Shown piece after piece: positions 59,624 through 64,000 of a stretch of 64,000 nt of DNA. Origin of the DNA: Dermacentor variabilis (Eukaryota; Arthropoda; Arachnida; Ixodida; Ixodidae); NCBI RefSeq assembly GCF_050947875.1, contig NC_134572.1, positions 154,649,105 through 154,713,104 on the forward strand. The letters are read 5' to 3'. The notes under the pieces were generated by a model. It had not been told where the DNA came from, did not search any database, and worked only from the letters and a program-made list of their open reading frames with translations. The position numbers and the translations under genes were made by a program. Every line of letters begins with the position of its first letter. Position 1 is the stretch's first letter.

Positions 59624-61315
59624 CATCATCAGCCTGGTTACGCCCACTGCAGGGAAAAGGCCTCTCTCATACTTCTGCAACTACCCCGGTCACGTACTAA
59701 TTGTGGCCATGTTGTCCCTGCAAATTTCTTAACCTCATCCGCCCTACTAACTTTCTGCCACCCCCTGCTACGCTTCCCTTCCCTTGGAATCCAGTTCGTA
59801 GCCCTTAATGATCAGCGATGATGGTCCCTCCTCATTACATGTCCTGCCCATGCCCCCCATCTCATTTTCTTGATTTCAACTAAGATATCATTAACTCGCG
59901 TTTGTTCCCTCACCCAATCTGCCATTTTCTTGTCCCTTAATGTTACACCCATCGTTCTTCTTTGAATAGCTCGTTGCGTCGTCCTCAATTTAAGCAGAAC
60001 CCTTTTCGTAAGCCTCCAGCTTTCTCCTCGTACGTTAGTACTGGCAAGACACAGCTGTTACAAACTTTTCTCTCGAGGGATAATCACAACCTGCTGTTCA
60101 TCATCTTAGAATGCCTGCGAAACGCCATTCTTATTCTTCTGATCATTTCAGTCTCATGATCCGGATCCGCGGCCACTACCTGCCCTAAGTAGATGTATTC
60201 CATTACCATTTCCAGTGCCTCGCTACCTATCGTAAACTGCTTTTCACTTCCGAGACGGTTATACATTACTTTAGTTTTCTGCAAATTAATTTTTAGACCC
60301 ACCCTCCTGCTCTGCATGTCCAGGTCACTGAGCATACATTGCAATTGGTCCCGTTAGTTACTAAGCCAGGCAATATCATCAGCAAATCGCAAGTTACTAA
60401 GGTATTCTCCATTAACTCTTATCCCAATTATTCGCAATGGAGGTCTCTGAATACCCCCTGTAAACACGCTGTGAATAGCGTTGGAGAGATCGTATCTCCT
60501 TGCCTGACGCCTTTCTTTATTGGGATTTTGTTGCTTTCATTATGGAGGACTACGGTGGCGGTGGAGCCGCTATAGATATATTTCAGTATTTTTACGTACG
60601 GCCCGTCTACACCCTAATTCAGTAATGCCTCCATGACTGCTAATGTTTCGACTCAATCAAGCGCTTTCCCGTAATCAATGATAGCTACATTTAAGTGTTG
60701 GTTATATTCCGCACATTTCTCTATCACCTGATCGATAGTGTGCATATGGTCTATTGTTCAGTAGCCTTTACGGAATCCTGCTTGGTCCTATGGTTGACAA
60801 AAGTCTAAGGTGTTTGTGATTCTATTTGCGGTTACCTTAGCAAATACTTTGTAGGTAACGGACAGTAAGCTGATCGGTCTATAATTTTTCAAGTCATTGG
60901 CGCCCTCTGTCTGATGGATTAGGTTAACATTAGCGTTCTTCCAAGATTCCGGTATGCTCGAGGTCATGAGGCACTGCGCATACAGGGTGGCCAGTTTTTC
61001 TAGAACAGTCTGCCCAGTATCCTTCAATAAATCTCCTGTTGCCTGATCCTCCCCAGCTGCCTTCCTCTTTTGTATAGCTACCAAGGCTTTCTTTACTTCT
61101 TCTGGCGTTACTTATGGAATGTCAAATCCCTCGAGACTATTCCACCTTCGATTATCGTCGTGGGTGATACTGGTACTCTATAAATCTCTATAGAACTCCT
61201 CAGCCACTTAACTATCTCATACGTATTAGAAATGAAATGGTCGGCTTTGTCTCTTAATGACTACATCTGATTCTTGCCTATTTCTAGTTCCTCCTTCACT
61301 GCTTTTAGACTCTTG
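59624..61315 (-). mobile_element. RTE LINE nested in the I-group LINE
   Basis: Minus-strand readings: VTKSLKAVKEELEIGKNQM (about 61320-61265), KRKAAGEDQATGDLLKD and WKNANVNLIHQTEGANDLKNYRPISLLS (61084-60788). Then RT core in broken frames (60780-60350), RRVGLKINLQKTKVMYNRLG and YIYLGQVVAADPDHETEM (60344-60084), and a degenerate C-terminal segment. The 3' end is CAGTGGGCGTAACCAGGCTGATGATGATG with a short tail at 59624-59632. Flanking GTGACAT copies lie at 59617-59623 and 61316-61322. Several stops and frameshifts make it inactive, and its 5' part is missing. Confidence 0.9.
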
Positions 61316-62738
61316 GTGACATATATCTGCCAAATCACCACAGTGCTGGCGTGTCGTACTGATATTTGGATCGAAATATTTAACTATAACTGGGCAGAGC
61401 AACGGATCAGTTTGGATGCGCCGTAGGATGCGTCATTCTGTTTGGGATAGGCGTTTCGCCGGAGGGGAATCCACCCGCCGTTGCTCGCAGAAGTAATCTC
61501 GCATTGACCTGAACCATAGTAGAAGGGTAGGGCATTCGGGCTGTTAAGGGCAACAACGCGAATGCGTTCGCGGGCCGCTGGATGTACAGCGTCATTACCT
61601 CGGAGGCCCTGATGGCCTGCAGTCCAGATTATTTGTTTTGCCGCGGGATCTCGGTCAATGATGCAGAGTTTGATAACTTTGTTGGCTAGCGCAGAGAGTT
61701 CCCGTGCCATGTAGCTTTCACAGACTCTTCGGGAATCTGTAAATATGCATTCCTATTTCGAGTCTGCAGCCACCAACGCGATAGCGACCTCCTATGCGTG
61801 GTTTGGATTCGCGGCTCTAAATCAGAGTTCATCCACCCGAGTTCCCCTATGTATAACCGCCGCCGTGTAATATCCCCTGAGCGATGATCCGGCTACATGA
61901 ACTTAGTGAACCCCAGAATGGAAGCCAAGCCGTCTTTCTTGCGCTTTGACACGCGGGTGTCTTCTTGCTTCATGTGTTGCCTTCGTCATATTAAAAGGGA
62001 GGGAGGGATGTGCTCTGGGATGTGCTCTGTGCGTTCAGGTTCGCAATCGTGTTGAATGCACAGACGGTCAAGCAGGCGACGCCCTGGGGCAGCCTGCATA
62101 ATCCGTGTGTATTGGTTTGTAAGGAGGGCGTCTCTGAGCCCCTGAATAGAGTTGAGGACCTGCAAGGCAGATAGTTGCTGATTGGAAGTGCTGATGCGCA
62201 AGTCTAAGGCGGGCTTGGTTCCTTTCCTGAGGATTGCATCAGCCCTGTTCTCCTCGTGTTTAGTCGCACTTAAATATGGAATTGAGTAAAGAATCCTGCT
62301 AGTTAACAAAGGCGTGCGCTAACCGAAGCGCGTCCCTAACACGTAAGCCCCCGTGTTTGTTTGAGACTCAGCAGATCATACCTCCTACCTGTTCCCCAAC
62401 TTTGTGTAACTTGTACAACGTAGTTCCATTTTTGGTTCTGTTATGTATGAGAAGGCCCAAGATTAGGTTCTCACAGACAACCCGGATTGGAGCCCCCTGA
62501 CAGAGTCAATTCCAGGGTCATCCTGTCTTAATTTTGTCCGGATATGTAGGAGTTCGGATTTAGCTGGAGCACACTGCAATCCGCATTGAGTCGCATAGGC
62601 TTCCCCAATGGAGGCGGGCTGCTGGAGACGGTATTCCATTTCCCCTATACTGCCCTGATTTGCCCAAATTGTGAAGTCATCGGCGTATAATGCATCATGT
62701 ACGCCCTCCACCTGTGCCTTTGCCCACGGGAGCTTCAT
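61316..62738 (-). pseudogene. I-group LINE ORF2, RT palm to RNase H (upstream half of split element)
   Basis: Starts 5'-truncated at 62738 with EGVHDALYADDFTIWANQGS (catalytic YADD) and CGLQCAPAKSELLHIR. The thumb and linker follow in the 62309-61986 frame (RILYSIPYLSATKHEENRADAILRK). RNase H pieces come next: EVAIALVAADS and FTDSRRVCESYMARELSALANKV, then QIIWTAGHQGLRGND (61710-61384). At the left end, CGDLADIC leads into the RTE insertion. It has many small frameshifts. It is the same clade as the intact element at 1-2925 but clearly older. Confidence 0.85.
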
Positions 62739-62744
62739 AATGGC

Positions 62745-62988
62745 TATGTTTCAAGAGTACAACTAGACACATGGTACAGCAAGCGTGTAATTGTGATAAG
62801 GAAAAACATTTTCATCAATGAGAATTTGACGGCTGAAACAAGGAGGCTGCTCTGGCAGGCAAAGCAAGGTGCAAAGGCTAAAGCATTAAAGTTAGTGTGG
62901 TCCCAGAATGGAATAGTTTCCATGAGAAAAATTCATGTATTTGGCATGAAGAAAATTGTCAGCGAAGCTGATTTACTAACGTTGAATT
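62745..62988 (+). pseudogene. LINE ORF1 C-terminus (FP25K-like)
   Basis: The reading WYSKRVIVIRKNIFINENLTAETRRLLWQAKQGAKAKALKLVWSQNGIVSMRK, closing at EADLLTLN-stop, matches the C-terminal domain shared by LINE ORF1 proteins and baculovirus FP25K (INExLTxxxRxLLxxAK, KxVWxxNGxVxxRK, SEADL). The upstream part is cut by the end of the I-group LINE at about 62740, so this copy is 5'-truncated. ORF2 starts within a few bases of its stop. Confidence 0.75.
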
Positions 62989-62992
62989 AATC

Positions 62993-63765
62993 ATGTCCAC
63001 TGTGCTCAATTCATTCGCCGAATGGGTACAAAGAAGGTTACGCTCTAATGATGGCTGCACTGCACCATTCCTAGAGCTTGTACAAACTAATATCAGAAGC
63101 GTTAAAAAGCAGTGGGATGCACTAAATGTGTGCTTGAGCGAAACATTGCAATATTTAAACACCCTCATATTAACAGAGATAATTATAACCCAGTCCGAAT
63201 CTGCAGCGTCTGTTCTCAAACGTTTCCAGTCCCATTCAAAATGCCGTTACCTTAGCAAGGGCGGTGGAATTTATGTTCTTGTTAGGAACAAATGGATAAT
63301 GGAAGTAATTATTGCTGACTTTACTGCAGCGGAAAGCGTTTCCTTTACATTATGCAAGCCTAAAGCTACTTTCCTGCTATTAGCAGTATGCAGGCCACCT
63401 AATTCTGATCTGAAAGTATTTTTATCTGAATTGTCTACATTTCTCACTAAACATGCTCGTTACAACATAACTATAGCGGGAGATATAAACATTGATATCA
63501 CCAAACAAAACAGGGAGTGGCTGACTGTGTAGATTTGTTTTGAAACCGTGGTTTGGTACATCTCATACACGACTTCACCCGTGAAGTACTTGTAACTTCT
63601 CGCCTCCCGAGATCATCTTGTGACAATATAGCGTCGAGGTGCTCACACTTTGAACGCGCTGCCGCAATTAACCATAAAAAAGCGGCGGATCATTATTTCA
63701 CGGCCTTACGTGTGACAGATACTATCGCTTTTGATGATGTGAATAACGTGGGATACTTATAGACG
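62993..63765 (+). pseudogene. LINE ORF2 endonuclease, element runs off right edge
   Basis: The reading 62993-63532 carries LVQTNIRSVKKQWDAL (EN first Asn), TLILTEIIITQSES (Glu), GGGIYVLVRNKWI, CRPPNSDLKVFLSELSTFL and ITIAGDINIDI (catalytic Asp/Asn). A stop and frameshift at about 63530 are followed by VHLIHDFTREVLVTSRLPRSSCDNI and KKAADHYFTALR (63553-63762), the EN C-terminus. Beyond it, DWMTLDTTDHVITYNQLVNQF (about 63800-63860) belongs to the EN-RT linker. RT would lie outside the window. EN type resembles the CR1/Jockey group. Confidence 0.75.
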
Positions 63766-64000
63766 ACAGAAAGGCAGACAAGTTAGTCAGAAACTTTGAC
63801 TGGATGACATTAGACACAACTGATCACGTGATAACGTATAATCAATTGGTAAATCAGTTTAGTAGGTTTTTTTGCTGGCCACGAAAACAGTGAAACTGAA
63901 ACGTCGAAATCCGAGGAAGAAATAGATTGCATCCATAGTAGAACTATCAAAAAGATAGATTATGGAGGCTTTGTAAAAGTTACCCGACAAATCTAGTTCT

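Overview
This window looks like nuclear DNA of a hard tick (Ixodidae, most likely a metastriate genus). That is inferred from the gene and transposon content; nothing here identifies a species. The sequence is AT-rich, intron- and transposon-dominated and full of long microsatellites. It has no operons, ribosome binding sites or bacterial-style gene packing. Most recognisable coding sequence belongs to retroelements: I-group LINEs with endonuclease (EN), reverse transcriptase (RT) and RNase H; CR1-like LINEs whose ORF1 has a PHD-like finger and whose 3' tail is (TAA)n; and RTE elements with a (GAT)n tail. There are also a Penelope-like element with a GIY-YIG domain, a Ty3/Gypsy integrase remnant and a piggyBac-like transposase remnant.

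Layout. 1-2925 (-): an uninterrupted but 5'-truncated I-group LINE ORF running off the left edge. 4485-4967: a 241-bp tandem duplication. 5271-21821 (+): a probable two-exon host gene for a 72-residue secreted glycine-rich peptide. Its signal-peptide exon (5323-5425) and glycine-rich exon (21459-21574) fit in splice phase across a 16-kb intron. That intron is filled with two CR1-like LINEs, a 241-bp tandem repeat, a Gypsy integrase remnant, a foldback repeat, a 164-bp TCTG microsatellite and a piggyBac remnant. 21837-23495: partial copies of the same gene family in opposite orientation, including a frameshifted copy of the glycine-rich exon. 24.3-31.3 kb: degenerate LINEs in both orientations, with an RTE element apparently nested in an I-group element, plus one THAP-type zinc-finger exon remnant. 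32584-37477 (+): three exons of an acyl-CoA ligase / luciferin-monooxygenase-like gene whose splice phases still match but which is dead (in-frame stop, changed adenylation motifs), with a LINE in its second intron. 37.6-38.3 kb: a Penelope-like element with an inverted-repeat end. 39215-39526: a short RTE copy with a 9-bp target-site duplication. 39.5-59.4 kb: mostly unrecognised, with microsatellites, a LINE 3' end, diverged ~297-bp repeats and a 48-bp-arm perfect palindrome. 59375-62738 (-): an I-group LINE split by an RTE insertion, with a 7-bp target-site duplication and a protein reading that resumes across the junction. 62745-64000 (+): a different LINE (ORF1 end plus EN) running off the right edge.

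The only candidate functional host gene is the glycine-rich peptide gene; the acyl-CoA ligase and THAP pieces are relics. I found no RNA gene, CRISPR array or clearly new molecular system. The most interesting signals are the glycine-rich gene with its inverted broken relatives, the insertion chronologies readable from target-site duplications, several large palindromes, and three unrelated duplications with the same ~241-bp period.
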